A stretch of DNA of 64,000 bases from Mycolicibacterium sp. 018/SC-01/001 (GTDB taxonomy: Bacteria > Actinomycetota > Actinomycetes > Mycobacteriales > Mycobacteriaceae). The notes beneath the pieces were generated by a model. The model searched no databases, had not been told where the DNA came from, and saw only the letters and a program-made list of their open reading frames with translations. A program made the position numbers and the translations under genes. The DNA lies in contig NZ_VKAA01000010.1 in assembly GCF_007096635.1 (NCBI RefSeq), positions 124,001 to 188,000 of the forward strand. The letters are read 5' to 3'. Shown here piece by piece: positions 8,174 through 16,473 of the stretch. Within the stretch, counting starts at the first letter, position 1, and every line of letters starts with the position of its first letter.

Positions 8174-8418
8174 GGTGTGCCGATCAGTCCCAGGAAATAG
8201 CTCTTGATGTCAGCGGGGCTGACGCATTCGTCGAGCCGCTCGAGGTCCGCCTCGACGTTGAACTCCTTCTCCAGCAGCTCGGTGAGCTCGGCGACATCGA
8301 GCGAGTCGAGGTCGAGATCCCAGATCGCCGTGGTGAAATCATCGACACCGGCGTCCGGAGATCGCCGCTGTACGATCTTGAGCACGATCGTGTTCATACG
8401 CTCTTCGATGGATGACAT
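8170..8418 (-). CDS. Stand-alone acyl carrier protein
   Basis: An 82-residue acidic four-helix acyl carrier protein. The phosphopantetheine attachment Ser39 is in DLDLDSLDVAEL, with the classical DSL motif followed by a long helix II rich in Glu and Leu. The ATG at 8418 starts MSSIEERM, and the ORF could run further upstream but without ACP character. It overlaps the KAS III start by 4 bp and sits 13 bp behind the lipoyl-domain gene. It is therefore a dedicated carrier for this operon rather than the general FAS-II AcpM. Confidence 0.9.
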   Translation of the reverse strand: MSSIEERMNTIVLKIVQRRSPDAGVDDFTTAIWDLDLDSLDVAELTELLEKEFNVEADLERLDECVSPADIKSYFLGLIGTP

Positions 8419-8431
8419 CGTGTTCGACCTT

Positions 8432-8689
8432 TCACCGTCGCTCGTCGAGTTTGTACAACACTGATCCCGAAGTGGTGATCGACCGGGCATCGACCACGAT
8501 TTCGACCACAGTTCCGGACTTTTCGGCCATCAGATCCACACTGCTCTTGTCGGTTTCGAGGACGGCGACCACATCGCCGCGCTCGACGACATCTCCGACC
8601 GAGACCAGCCATTCCACGACCAGCGCGTCGGTCAGTCCGTGACCGAAGTCGGGTACGTGGATGTCCACCGTCGCGCTGCCCTCGCTCAT
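8432..8689 (-). CDS. Free-standing lipoyl/biotinyl-domain protein
   Basis: An 85-residue protein that is only a lipoyl-type beta-barrel: the N-terminal VPDFG strand, VGDVVERGDVVAVLETDKSS with modifiable Lys48 in ETDKS, then GTVVEIVVDARSITTSGSVL. ETDK favours lipoylation over biotinylation (biotin domains normally have MKM). There is no peripheral-subunit-binding domain and no E2 acyltransferase domain, so it is not a normal dihydrolipoamide acyltransferase. Its start overlaps the E1-beta stop by 4 bp. It presumably carries the acyl group formed by the E1 subunits to an unknown acceptor. Confidence 0.9.
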   Translation of the reverse strand: MSEGSATVDIHVPDFGHGLTDALVVEWLVSVGDVVERGDVVAVLETDKSSVDLMAEKSGTVVEIVVDARSITTSGSVLYKLDERR

Positions 8690-9666
8690 CGACACATCGC
8701 TTCGATCGCGCGAACGACGGCGGGCTGGTCCACCAGGTGGTCGGCCTCGAAGTCCGCGGGAGGGTAGATGCGCCGTGGCGGCGCCAGCCGGCGCACCGGG
8801 GCCGAGAGATCGTGCCAGGCCCGCTCGGCCACCGATGCCGCCAATTCCGCACCCACACCGCAGAATTCGATGGCCTCGTGCACGATCAGCAACCGTCCGG
8901 TACGCGATACCGAGGTCAGCACCGTGTCGACGTCCATCGGTGCGATCCAGCGCAGGTCGATCACCTCGACATCGACAGAACCGGCGAGCTCGTCGGCGGC
9001 GGCCAACACCTCTTCGAGGACCGCACCCCACCCGGCCACGGTGATGTCGGACCCGGACCGGACCACGCGGGCGCCGAGCGCTGAGAGCGGCTCCGAGCCT
9101 GCGCGGGACTGCCTCCTGCGATGCCAGTACAGGCGTTTGGGTTCGAAGAAGATCACCGGCGAGCCGAGGTGGCACGCGTACTCGAGCATCGCCGCGGCAT
9201 CCTCGGGTGATGACGGATAGGCCACGTGCAGCCCTGGCGTGTGGGCGAACAGCGCCTCGTTGGACTCGCTGTGATGTTCGACCGCACGGATACCGCCACC
9301 GACCGGAACGCGCACCACCAGATGCAGATCGAGGTCGCCGTTCCAACGCGTGATCATTTTCGCTGCCTGCGTGACGATCTGGTTCATCGCGAGGTAGACG
9401 AAGCCGTCGAACTGGATCTCACAGATGGGTTTCAAGCCGGCGATCGACATGCCGATCGCCTGGCCGACGATCGACGACTCGGCGAGAACCGCATCGCGCA
9501 CCCGGCCCGCGCCGAAGCGGCTCTGCAATCCTCGCGTCACGCGAAACACCCCGCCCAGGCGTCCGATGTCCTGTCCGATCAACACGATCGAGCTGTCACG
9601 TTCCATCAGGTCCGACAAGGCATCGTTGAGCGATTCGGCCAGGCAGTGGGGCCGCGCAGTGGTCAT
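8686..9666 (-). CDS. 2-oxoacid dehydrogenase E1 component, beta subunit
   Basis: A 326-residue transketolase-like E1-beta subunit. Seen are the early ALSDLMERDSSIVLIGQDIG, then AESSIVGQAIGMSIAGLKPI, the family-typical EIQFDGFVYLAMNQIVTQAA, RVPVGGGIRAVEHHSES in the active-site cleft, and the C-terminal IDLRWIAPMD and VHEA-EFCGVGAE stretches. It pairs with the E1-alpha at 9663-10691 (4-bp overlap) to decarboxylate a 2-oxo acid on thiamine diphosphate and hand the acyl group to a lipoyl lysine. The likely acceptor is the small lipoyl protein encoded next. Its best-known relatives are branched-chain 2-oxoacid dehydrogenases, but the substrate is not proven. Confidence 0.92.
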   Translation of the reverse strand: MTTARPHCLAESLNDALSDLMERDSSIVLIGQDIGRLGGVFRVTRGLQSRFGAGRVRDAVLAESSIVGQAIGMSIAGLKPICEIQFDGFVYLAMNQIVTQAAKMITRWNGDLDLHLVVRVPVGGGIRAVEHHSESNEALFAHTPGLHVAYPSSPEDAAAMLEYACHLGSPVIFFEPKRLYWHRRRQSRAGSEPLSALGARVVRSGSDITVAGWGAVLEEVLAAADELAGSVDVEVIDLRWIAPMDVDTVLTSVSRTGRLLIVHEAIEFCGVGAELAASVAERAWHDLSAPVRRLAPPRRIYPPADFEADHLVDQPAVVRAIEAMCR

Positions 9667-10691
9667 CGACCGAACGCCTCCACCATCGCGCGGCTGTGCG
9701 CCTCGACGTCACGGTCGACCTCGGCAAGCCATGCGTCGTCGATGACCTCGGCGGCGTACAGCCGGTCGCGGTACCGCTGCACCGGATCATTGGCTGCCGC
9801 CGCGGCCAGCTCATCGGAGTCGCGGTACAGCGTGTGCGCATCAGAGCTGCTGTGCCCCGCCGTTCTGGTCGTGTGCAATTCGATCAGACCGGGCGTGCCG
9901 GTCTGCTCGACGTGCTCACGCGCGCTCAGACAGTGCAGATAGGTGAGGTCGGGATCGTCGGTGCGAACCGACCACGAGGTGATGCCGAAGCCGCGAGCCC
10001 GCTCGGCGATGCTGGTGCGCATCTGTTCGTGGCTCGGCTTGGAGATCGCCCACCCGTTGTTCTGGACGACGAACAGTACCGGGGCCGATTCGACCGCCGC
10101 GAGATTCATCGCTTCCGACACGTCTCCCTCGCTGGTCGCCCCGTCACCGAGGTAGACCACCACCATCTCCGCGGCGCTCTGCAACCGGCGGGCGATGGCG
10201 TAACCGACGGCGTGCAGGGTCTGTGCGGCCACCACGAGGGTGTAGGGAAAGAAGCGATGCCGTCGCGGATTCCAGCCGCAGAAGGTCTTTCCGGCCCACT
10301 GCGCCACCAACCCGACGCCGTCGATCCCACGCACGACCGCGACGGCGTGCTCGCGGTAGCTGGGGAAGATCGTGGTCGTCTCATCGATCGCCATCGCCGA
10401 CGCCACCTGTGCCGCTTCCTGGCCGCGGCAGGAGAGCCAGAGATCGACTCGGCCCTGGTTCTGGAGACGCACCGCTTCTGCATCCACACCGCGCGCGACC
10501 AGCATGTGGCGCAACATCGCGCGGCTGGTCTGCACATCCACAGACGTTGCCAGATCGGTCAATTCAGCACCGTTCCTGTCGGCGTCGACGACTCGGACCC
10601 ACCCAGTGACATCCCGACGATCAGTCCGGCATGCGCGAGAATGCTGTTGACGCAAGGCTGTGACCGACCTTCGAATCAAGTCCTTAGTCAC
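9663..10691 (-). CDS. 2-oxoacid dehydrogenase E1 component, alpha subunit
   Basis: A 342-residue E1-alpha with the thiamine-diphosphate motif GDGATSEGDVSEAMNLAAV followed by the NN pair in VVQNNGWAIS. Other landmarks are GRVDLWLSCRGQEAAQ, FPSYREHA, and THRTAGHSSSD-like TRTAGHSSSDAHTLYR, the loop that docks the lipoyl domain. The first gene of a tight operon that runs E1-alpha, E1-beta, lipoyl domain, ACP, KAS III, SDR. The GTG at 10691 is the longest start; about 50 residues before the conserved core look poorly conserved, so a downstream GTG is possible. A TTTGC dyad at 10734-10747 lies just upstream. Confidence 0.88.
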   Translation of the reverse strand: MTKDLIRRSVTALRQQHSRACRTDRRDVTGWVRVVDADRNGAELTDLATSVDVQTSRAMLRHMLVARGVDAEAVRLQNQGRVDLWLSCRGQEAAQVASAMAIDETTTIFPSYREHAVAVVRGIDGVGLVAQWAGKTFCGWNPRRHRFFPYTLVVAAQTLHAVGYAIARRLQSAAEMVVVYLGDGATSEGDVSEAMNLAAVESAPVLFVVQNNGWAISKPSHEQMRTSIAERARGFGITSWSVRTDDPDLTYLHCLSAREHVEQTGTPGLIELHTTRTAGHSSSDAHTLYRDSDELAAAAANDPVQRYRDRLYAAEVIDDAWLAEVDRDVEAHSRAMVEAFGR

Positions 10692-10733
10692 TGTAACTTA
10701 CCGCACTGTCGAATCTAGTCGGTGCAGAAATTT

Positions 10734-10747
10734 TTTGCAGCCGCAAA
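10734..10747. promoter_or_regulatory. Inverted repeat TTTGC-N4-GCAAA upstream of the E1/ACP operon
   Basis: A perfect 5+5 dyad, TTTGC AGCC GCAAA, sits 43 bp before the first start codon of the E1-alpha operon. It lies in an AT-richer patch with a run of six T that stands out from the surrounding GC-rich DNA. It could be an operator for the operon. The regulator is not known; the nearest regulator gene is the TetR at 11159, which faces the other way. Confidence 0.4.
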
Positions 10748-11095
10748 GGCTCGGTCCACTCGGGTGCCTCTCTCACCGGGGGTGGGCCGGGGCGCCGACG
10801 CGCTCGAGGTCGCACCGAACGTCCCACCACGGCGCTCACGCGAGAATCCGGCGGCCCCGCCGACGGCGGCCGAGGCGGTGCCCCGCGTCGGCGCCGAACG
10901 GCCCCGAATCCCGGAAACCGGCGCGCAGGCCGAACCTGGTCAAACGCCAAAGCCCATGCACCGGAAACGATCTCGGCGAGAATTCCTCAGGAGAATTTCA
11001 AAAATGCTGCGCTGCAACAGGTTACACAATCAACCCGGATCGGACGTTGCTGCGTGCGCGAGCGCGCACCGTGCTCCGAATTCTCGAACACTGAG

Positions 11096-11115
11096 TACGG
11101 TACGGTACGGTACGG
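11096..11115. repeat. Four tandem TACGG units upstream of tetR
   Basis: Four exact copies of the pentamer TACGG stand head to tail, ending 43 bp before the TetR start codon. Read on both strands the array contains overlapping GTAC palindromes, so it can present several half-sites to a dimeric repressor. It is a candidate operator for the adjacent TetR protein, or a promoter-region microsatellite. Confidence 0.55.
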
Positions 11116-11158
11116 AGCCGCGCAGCGCAGCCCATGTCGACACGGCGACGGAAAGAAT

Positions 11159-11746
11159 ATGGTGGGGCACGTGGTACCCGACCCGGAGTGCGGCTGGACC
11201 GAGCGAGAAGCCGAACTGCTCGAGGTCGCCTTGCGACTCCTCCAGACGCACGGCTACGACCGGCTGACCGTCGACGCGGTGGCCGCCGAAGCCAAGGCGA
11301 GCAAGGCCACGATGTACCGCCGCTGGCCGTCGAAGGCCGACCTGGTCCTCGCCGCGTTCATCGAAGGCACGCGCGAATCGGCCAAGGCACCCAACACCGG
11401 CAGCCTGCGCGAGGACCTGATCGCTATCGGTACCAACGTGGCCCGCCAGGCGCGCGAGCACACGTCCACGATGCGGGCGGTGCTCAACGAGATGTCACAC
11501 AGCGCCGAGCTGCGCGCGGCCATGCAGGACAAGTTCGTTCGGCACCGGCAGGTGCTCATCGAGGACGTGCTCGCCGCCGCCGTCACACGCGGGGAGATCG
11601 AGCAGGCTGCGATCATCCCCGAGATCTGGGACGTTCTGCCCGGTTACCTGGTGTTCCGGTGCCTCATCTCCGAGCGGCCGCCCACCGAGGAGACCGTGCG
11701 GATCCTGGTCGACGACGTCCTGCTGCCCAGCCTGCGGCGCGCCTGA
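11159..11746 (+). CDS. TetR/AcrR family transcriptional regulator
   Basis: A 195-residue one-component regulator. The N-terminal helix-turn-helix spans about residues 15-60: EREAELLEVALRLLQTHGYD, then VDAVAAEAKASKATMYRRWPSK, the classic recognition-helix strip. The remaining all-helical domain would bind an inducer; the ERPPTEETVRILVDDVLLP ending is typical of the TetR_C_16-like actinobacterial group. The ATG at 11159 was chosen because it starts just before the HTH; upstream codons are non-conserved. It lies downstream of a long intergenic region with a TACGG array and is divergent from the E1/ACP operon, so it may control that operon and itself. Confidence 0.88.
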   Translation: MVGHVVPDPECGWTEREAELLEVALRLLQTHGYDRLTVDAVAAEAKASKATMYRRWPSKADLVLAAFIEGTRESAKAPNTGSLREDLIAIGTNVARQAREHTSTMRAVLNEMSHSAELRAAMQDKFVRHRQVLIEDVLAAAVTRGEIEQAAIIPEIWDVLPGYLVFRCLISERPPTEETVRILVDDVLLPSLRRA

Positions 11747-11748
11747 TA

Positions 11749-12585
11749 TCAGCGGCCGTGCGCGGCGAGGAAGTCCGCGCCCGCCTGGCTGGCGTCGAAC
11801 CCGAAGCCCGTCGGCCAGACATGCCCACCGCCGCCGATCACCACCAACTCGACCGCCGTACCGTCGGCACAGCCGGTCGACGACGCGCGGCCCGGGGTCA
11901 CCACCGGGGGCGGGCACCCGTCGATGGCGCGCCACCGGTCCACCAGATCGGGCGCGGAGACGATGACACTCGGCCCGCCGCGGCCGACCATCGGACCGCC
12001 TCCGAACGGCACCACCGGATCGGCGTCCCCGTGCACGGCGAGCACCGACACCGGCCGCGACGGCGCACACGGAACCGTCGCACCCAGGGTTCCGGCGACC
12101 GAGACGACGGCGGCCACCAGGTCGGCACGATCGCATGCCAGCCGCTGGGCCATGAAGCCGCCTGCCGACATCCCGGTGACGAACACCCGGCCCGGGTTCA
12201 CCCCGTAGTCACCGGTGAGCTGCGTGATCAGCGTGGACAGGAAGCTCACGTCGTCGACACCCTGCCGCTCGGGGACCGAGCCGCCCCGCCCGTCGGCCCA
12301 GCTCATGTCGACACCGTCGGGGTAGGCGACGACGAATCCGTAGCGGTCGGCAACGGCGTCGTAGTTCGTGAACGCCTCCTGGTCACGGCCTGTCTGCCCC
12401 GCCCCGTGCAGGTTGATGACGAGGCCGGTCACCGGTCCGGGCGGCACGTGCACGGAGTAGGTGCGTTGGAGGCCGCCGATCTGCAGGAGTCCCTGGGCAG
12501 GCCCGGGGGCAGCGCCTGCCGGGACGGCTGATGCGACGACGGTGACGACCGCCGCGGCGAGAGCGGTCAGGGCACGGGCGAGCAT
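11749..12585 (-). CDS. Secreted alpha/beta-hydrolase esterase (PHB depolymerase / LpqC-like)
   Basis: A 278-residue extracellular esterase. It starts with a signal peptide (residues 1 to about 27, hydrophobic core ALTALAAAVVTVVASAV, then AGA before the mature part) and continues with a CE1/PHB-depolymerase type hydrolase: NLHGAG oxyanion strip, the nucleophile Ser in VTGMSAGG, acidic residue in VHGDADPVVP, and His in GGGHVWPTG. There is no lipobox Cys, so it is released rather than anchored. The ATG at 12585 is chosen over a TTG at 12612 because it gives a correct signal peptide. It is convergent with tetR, with only 2 bp between them. Confidence 0.88.
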   Translation of the reverse strand: MLARALTALAAAVVTVVASAVPAGAAPGPAQGLLQIGGLQRTYSVHVPPGPVTGLVINLHGAGQTGRDQEAFTNYDAVADRYGFVVAYPDGVDMSWADGRGGSVPERQGVDDVSFLSTLITQLTGDYGVNPGRVFVTGMSAGGFMAQRLACDRADLVAAVVSVAGTLGATVPCAPSRPVSVLAVHGDADPVVPFGGGPMVGRGGPSVIVSAPDLVDRWRAIDGCPPPVVTPGRASSTGCADGTAVELVVIGGGGHVWPTGFGFDASQAGADFLAAHGR

Positions 12586-12688
12586 CGACTGCACGGGCGC
12601 CAGTATGCCCAACGGTTTCGATCAGAACAGCCCGGGGCACCGTGACGTTGGCACCACATGGGTGTCCCCGACCGAGGAGGAATCGACG

Positions 12689-13342
12689 ATGCAGGTCGTC
12701 ATCGCAGGTGGTCACGGCAAGATCGCGCTGATCCTCGAGCGGCTGCTGGCCGCCCGCGGGGACGCCGTCAGCGGACTGATCCGCAACCCCGACCACGCCG
12801 CCGACCTCGAGGCCGCCGGCGCCCAGCCGGTCGTGCTCGACCTGGAGCGCGCGACCGTCGACGAGGTCGCGGGCCGTCTTGCCGGTGCCGATGCCGTGGT
12901 GTTCGCCGCCGGCGCCGGCCCCGGTAGCGGCGCCGCCCGCAAGGAGACCGTCGACCGGGACGCGGCGATCCTGCTGGCCGACGCCGCCGAAGCCGCCGGC
13001 GTGCGGCGCTACGTGATGATTTCGGCGATGGGTGCCGACGTGCACACGCCTGACGACGCGGCCGACGAGGTGTTCGTCGCCTACCTGCGAGCCAAGGGTG
13101 CGGCGGATGACGACATCCGTTCTCGCAGCCACCTGTCGACGACGGTCGTGCGCCCGGGGCATCTCACCGACGACGAACCCGCCGGCCGGGTCACGATCGC
13201 TGAGCACACCGGCCGGGGCAGCATCGCGCGCGCCGATGTCGCGGCGGTCATCGTCGCGGTGCTCGACGATGCGCAGACCGGGGGCCGGACGTTCGAGGTG
13301 ATCGCCGGCGACACACCGATCGCCGACGCGCTCGCCCACTAG
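12689..13342 (+). CDS. NAD(P)-binding atypical SDR (SDR_a5-like) protein
   Basis: A 217-residue Rossmann protein. Its first strand is VVIAGGHGKIALILERLL with the GxxGxxA nucleotide loop, followed by DLERATVDEVAGRLAGADAVVFAAGAG, VDRDAAILLADAAEAAGVRRYVMISAMGA and VVRPGHLTD. This is the pattern of atypical extended-type SDRs related to biliverdin reductase B and YtfG-like quinone reductases. It lacks a clear YxxxK, so catalysis by the usual triad is doubtful. A strong ribosome binding site, GAGGAGG at 12674-12680, precedes the ATG by 8 bases. It is divergent from the secreted esterase. Confidence 0.87.
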   Translation: MQVVIAGGHGKIALILERLLAARGDAVSGLIRNPDHAADLEAAGAQPVVLDLERATVDEVAGRLAGADAVVFAAGAGPGSGAARKETVDRDAAILLADAAEAAGVRRYVMISAMGADVHTPDDAADEVFVAYLRAKGAADDDIRSRSHLSTTVVRPGHLTDDEPAGRVTIAEHTGRGSIARADVAAVIVAVLDDAQTGGRTFEVIAGDTPIADALAH

Positions 13343-13363
13343 GTTTCTGCCCGCCGGGAAAGG

Positions 13364-13810
13364 TCAGGCCGGGGCGAAGACGGCCTTGAACCGGTTCAGC
13401 GACTCCTGGATGTCGCTCTGCAGCGCGCTGGCCACCACCATGCCGATCGGACCGAACAGCGCCGGCCCGCCGAGGTGCACGTCGAACTGCACGGTGGAAC
13501 CACCCGAGCCGTCGGGAGCCGGCCTCACCTTGCCCATCAGCTTGACCTTGACACCGCCGCGGCCCACGCCGTTGAGCGTCATCGCCTCCGGTGGCTTGTA
13601 ATGCACGACCGTCCACGAGACGCGGTTGAGCATGCCTTTGACTTCGACGATCGAGTCGATCGTCGTGCCTTTGTCGATGGTGTCGGGCAGCGGCGAACGC
13701 CACACCTTGTGGATCGACAGCCAGTCCTTGTAGCGGGACAGATCCGACGCGCTCTCCCACGCCTTCTCGGGCGGCAGCGGTACGTCGACGGAGACCGAGA
13801 GCTTCGCCAT
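13364..13810 (-). CDS. SRPBCC-fold protein, Rv0910-like (toxin partner of MT0933-type antitoxin)
   Basis: A 148-residue START/Bet v1-like helix-grip protein: VSVDVPLPPEKAWESASDLSRYKDWLSIH at the N-terminus, a beta-rich middle and a long C-terminal helix ALQSDIQESLNRFKAVFA. From memory, Rv0910 of M. tuberculosis has the same fold and is listed as the toxin of the Rv0909-Rv0910 pair. Here too it follows the small antitoxin-like gene by only 7 bp in the order antitoxin then SRPBCC, upstream of which lies ctpE. A role in lipid or polyketide-type ligand binding is equally compatible with the fold. Confidence 0.85.
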   Translation of the reverse strand: MAKLSVSVDVPLPPEKAWESASDLSRYKDWLSIHKVWRSPLPDTIDKGTTIDSIVEVKGMLNRVSWTVVHYKPPEAMTLNGVGRGGVKVKLMGKVRPAPDGSGGSTVQFDVHLGGPALFGPIGMVVASALQSDIQESLNRFKAVFAPA

Positions 13811-13817
13811 GGGTGCC

Positions 13818-14084
13818 CTACGACACCGGAGGAGCGGTCGGCGGTTCCTGCTGCGGCGGAACCGGCGGCTTCTGCGGCGTCCCCGGCTGAGGCGTCCCTG
13901 GTGTCCCCGGCTGACCGGACTGATCGGCCACGGCCTTCTTGGCGGCGTCCTGCACCTTGTCGACCGTCGACGCGTACTTGCCCTGCGTCTTCTTGTCCAC
14001 GAGGTCACCCGCCTTGTCGATCACGGTGTCCACTTTGTCGGCGTTCTTGGAAAGAAGATCTTTCGCCTTGTCCAAAAATCCCAT
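13818..14084 (-). CDS. MT0933-type antitoxin-like protein with Pro-rich tail
   Basis: An 88-residue protein. The first 55 residues are a charged amphipathic helix region, MGFLDKAKDLLSKNADKVD then VIDKAGDLVDKKTQGKYA, matching the MT0933 antitoxin family (Rv0909-like). The rest, from about residue 56, is a low-complexity Pro-Gly-Thr-Gln tail with repeated PGTP units that the short M. tuberculosis version lacks, as I recall it. It is 10 bp downstream of ctpE and 7 bp upstream of the SRPBCC gene, so all are likely co-transcribed. Confidence 0.82.
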   Translation of the reverse strand: MGFLDKAKDLLSKNADKVDTVIDKAGDLVDKKTQGKYASTVDKVQDAAKKAVADQSGQPGTPGTPQPGTPQKPPVPPQQEPPTAPPVS

Positions 14085-14094
14085 GGCGTCGACT

Positions 14095-16473
14095 TTACCG
14101 TTCTGGCGAACGCCACAGCCTGCGGGTTTCGCCGAGAACCCGGCCCTGCACCCACCAGATCACCTCGACGGCAGCAGCTCCGAGTGCCCCGATGGCCAGC
14201 GCGGTCGATGTCGTCGACAGGTCCGTCGGATCCAGCAGGAACACCTGCCATGCCAGCGGGAGACTGAAGATCAGCACGTAGGCCAGCGCGGAGACCGCGA
14301 CGAGCGCAACCCGCCACCACTGATAGGGCCGGGCCACGACGGCCAGCACCCACAGCGCCGACACCAGCAGCGTGATCAGCGCCGCGGTGGAGGCCTGGGT
14401 CTGTTCGGCCGCAGACGCGGCACGACCCTGATAGGCCAGCAGATACGAGACGAACGTCGCGATGCCGACCACCAGGCCTGACGGCAGTGCCGCGGTCATG
14501 ACGCGGCGGACGAAGCCGGAGTGCGCGCGTTCGGCGTTTGGTGCCAGCGACAGGATGAAGGCAGGCACGCCGATCGTGAACCAGGCCGCGATGGTGACGT
14601 GGATCGGCTGGAACGGGAACAGCAGCGGATCGGTGCCGAAGATCTCGGCCGACAGGCCCGCGAGGCCGACGAGCACCGCGAGCAGCACCGAATAGACGGT
14701 CTTGGTCAGGAACAGGTTGGAGACCCGCTCGATGTTGCCGATCACGCGCCGGCCCTCCCCCACCACATACGGCAGGGTGGCGAACTTGTTGTCCAGCAAC
14801 ACGATCTGAGCCACCGCGCGGGACGCCGAACTGCCCGAGCCCATCGCCACGCCGATGTCGGCGTCCTTGAGCGCCAGCACGTCGTTGACCCCGTCGCCGG
14901 TCATCGCGACCGTGTGCCCGCGCGACTGCAGAGCATGCACCATCGCGCGCTTCTGGTCGGGCCGCACCCGGCCGAACGTCGTGCACTCCTCCAGTGTGTC
15001 GGCCAGCCGATCCGGCTCGGACGGCAATCGGCGGGCGTCCATCGTCTCGCCCGCGAGACCCAACGAGGCAGCCACCGCCCCGACCGACACGGCGTTGTCC
15101 CCGGAGATCACTTTCACCGAGACACGCTGAGAAGCGAAGTACTCCAACGTGTCCCGGGCGTCAGGACGCACCCGCTGCTCGAGCACCACCAGCGCAGCAG
15201 GCGTCACAGAACCCGGCGCCTCCGGATCGTCGACCGGCACGTCGGCCGAACCGAGGAGCAGTACGCGCAGCCCCTGCGCCCCGATCTGTTCAGCCTGCGC
15301 GGCGGCCGGAGACGCCGGGTCGAGCAGCACGTCGGGCGCGCCGATCACCCAGTTGCCGTGCTCGCCGTATGACGCGCCACTCCACTTGGTTGCCGACTTG
15401 AACGGCGCCGTCGCCGTGGCGGTCCAGCCCGGCGGCATGCGGTAGGCCTCCGCGATCGCGGCCATGCTGGCATTGGGCCGGTCATCGTCGGAGGCCAACT
15501 GTGCCAGCACCTCCGGCACCTCCGACGTGCCGAGCGGCTCGACCTGGTTGACGCGCATGCCGTTCTCGGTGAGCGTGCCGGTCTTGTCGGCGCACACCAC
15601 GTCCACGCGGGCCAGACCCTCGATCGCGGGCAGCTCGTTGACCAGGCACTGCCGCCGCCCCAGCCGCACGACACCGACGGCGAACGCGATCGACGTCATC
15701 AGCACCAGGCCCTCGGGCACCATCGGCACGAGCGCACCGACCATGCGCAACACCGATTCCCGCCAGCCCGCGTCGGTGGTGAACAGCTGGGTGTAGATGA
15801 TCAGCGCTCCGGCCGGCACCAACAGATAGGTGATGAACTGCAGGATTCTGTTGATGCCGCTGCGCAGTTCGGATTTCACCAGCGTGAACTTGCTGGCCTC
15901 GTCGGCGAGCTTGGCGGCGTAGGCCTCCCGGCCGACCTTGGTGGCGCGATAGGCGCCGCTGCCCGCGACCACGAAGCTGCCCGACATCACATGATCGCCC
16001 GGGTGTTTGGCGATCGGGTCGGCTTCGCCGGTCAGCAGGGACTCGTCGACCTCCAGATTGGCCGCCTCGACGACGTCACCGTCGACGATGATCTGGTCGC
16101 CGGGTCCGAGCTCGATGAGGTCGTCGAGGACCACCTCGCTGGGCTGCCGGGGCGCGGTGCCGGAAAGCCTCCGCACCACCGGCTGTGCCTGGCCGACGAT
16201 CGCGAGCCTGTCCAGGGTTCGCTTGGCCCGCAGCTCCTGGATGATGCCGATCCCGCTGTTGGCGATGATCAGCAGACCGAACGCACCGTTGATCACCGAC
16301 CCCGTGGACAGCACGATGATCAGCAGCACCCCGAGAATTGCGTTGATGCGCGTGAACACGTTGCCGCGGACGATCTCCGACACGCTGCGCGCGGCGCGTG
16401 CCGGGACGTCGTTGGTCTTGCCCTCGGCGATGCGCCGGGCGACGTCGGCATCGGAGAGGCCCGCAGCTGTCAC
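14095..16473 (-). CDS. ctpE: P-type ATPase CtpE (calcium uptake)
   Basis: A 792-residue P-type ATPase. It has N-terminal helices after [17 protein letters not shown], an actuator domain with LLTGEADPI, the phosphorylated Asp in [14 protein letters not shown], the hinge [23 protein letters not shown], and a C-terminal bundle of hydrophobic segments. The TGE loop is followed by Ala rather than Ser. Length and order agree with mycobacterial CtpE, described as a high-affinity calcium importer of the cytoplasmic membrane. The GTG at 16473 overlaps the previous gene's stop by 4 bp. Neighbours on both sides match the Rv0907-Rv0910 order. Confidence 0.93.
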   Translation of the reverse strand: MTAAGLSDADVARRIAEGKTNDVPARAARSVSEIVRGNVFTRINAILGVLLIIVLSTGSVINGAFGLLIIANSGIGIIQELRAKRTLDRLAIVGQAQPVVRRLSGTAPRQPSEVVLDDLIELGPGDQIIVDGDVVEAANLEVDESLLTGEADPIAKHPGDHVMSGSFVVAGSGAYRATKVGREAYAAKLADEASKFTLVKSELRSGINRILQFITYLLVPAGALIIYTQLFTTDAGWRESVLRMVGALVPMVPEGLVLMTSIAFAVGVVRLGRRQCLVNELPAIEGLARVDVVCADKTGTLTENGMRVNQVEPLGTSEVPEVLAQLASDDDRPNASMAAIAEAYRMPPGWTATATAPFKSATKWSGASYGEHGNWVIGAPDVLLDPASPAAAQAEQIGAQGLRVLLLGSADVPVDDPEAPGSVTPAALVVLEQRVRPDARDTLEYFASQRVSVKVISGDNAVSVGAVAASLGLAGETMDARRLPSEPDRLADTLEECTTFGRVRPDQKRAMVHALQSRGHTVAMTGDGVNDVLALKDADIGVAMGSGSSASRAVAQIVLLDNKFATLPYVVGEGRRVIGNIERVSNLFLTKTVYSVLLAVLVGLAGLSAEIFGTDPLLFPFQPIHVTIAAWFTIGVPAFILSLAPNAERAHSGFVRRVMTAALPSGLVVGIATFVSYLLAYQGRAASAAEQTQASTAALITLLVSALWVLAVVARPYQWWRVALVAVSALAYVLIFSLPLAWQVFLLDPTDLSTTSTALAIGALGAAAVEVIWWVQGRVLGETRRLWRSPER

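Larger units (their letters stand above)
10692..11158. other. Long divergent intergenic region
   Basis: 467 bp between the E1-alpha start and the TetR start, by far the longest non-coding stretch in the window. ORFs here have Arg/Pro-rich shadow composition and I see no believable gene. It holds the TTTGC dyad at 10734-10747, a GAGAATT-type direct repeat with a CCTCAGG centre around 10978-10998, and the TACGG array at 11096-11115. It should contain the promoters for both flanking genes. Confidence 0.5.

Noticed and set aside
10692..11158. Possible small gene in the long intergenic region
   Set aside because: All frames here show shuffled Arg/Pro/Ala composition, no ribosome site and no recognisable motif.
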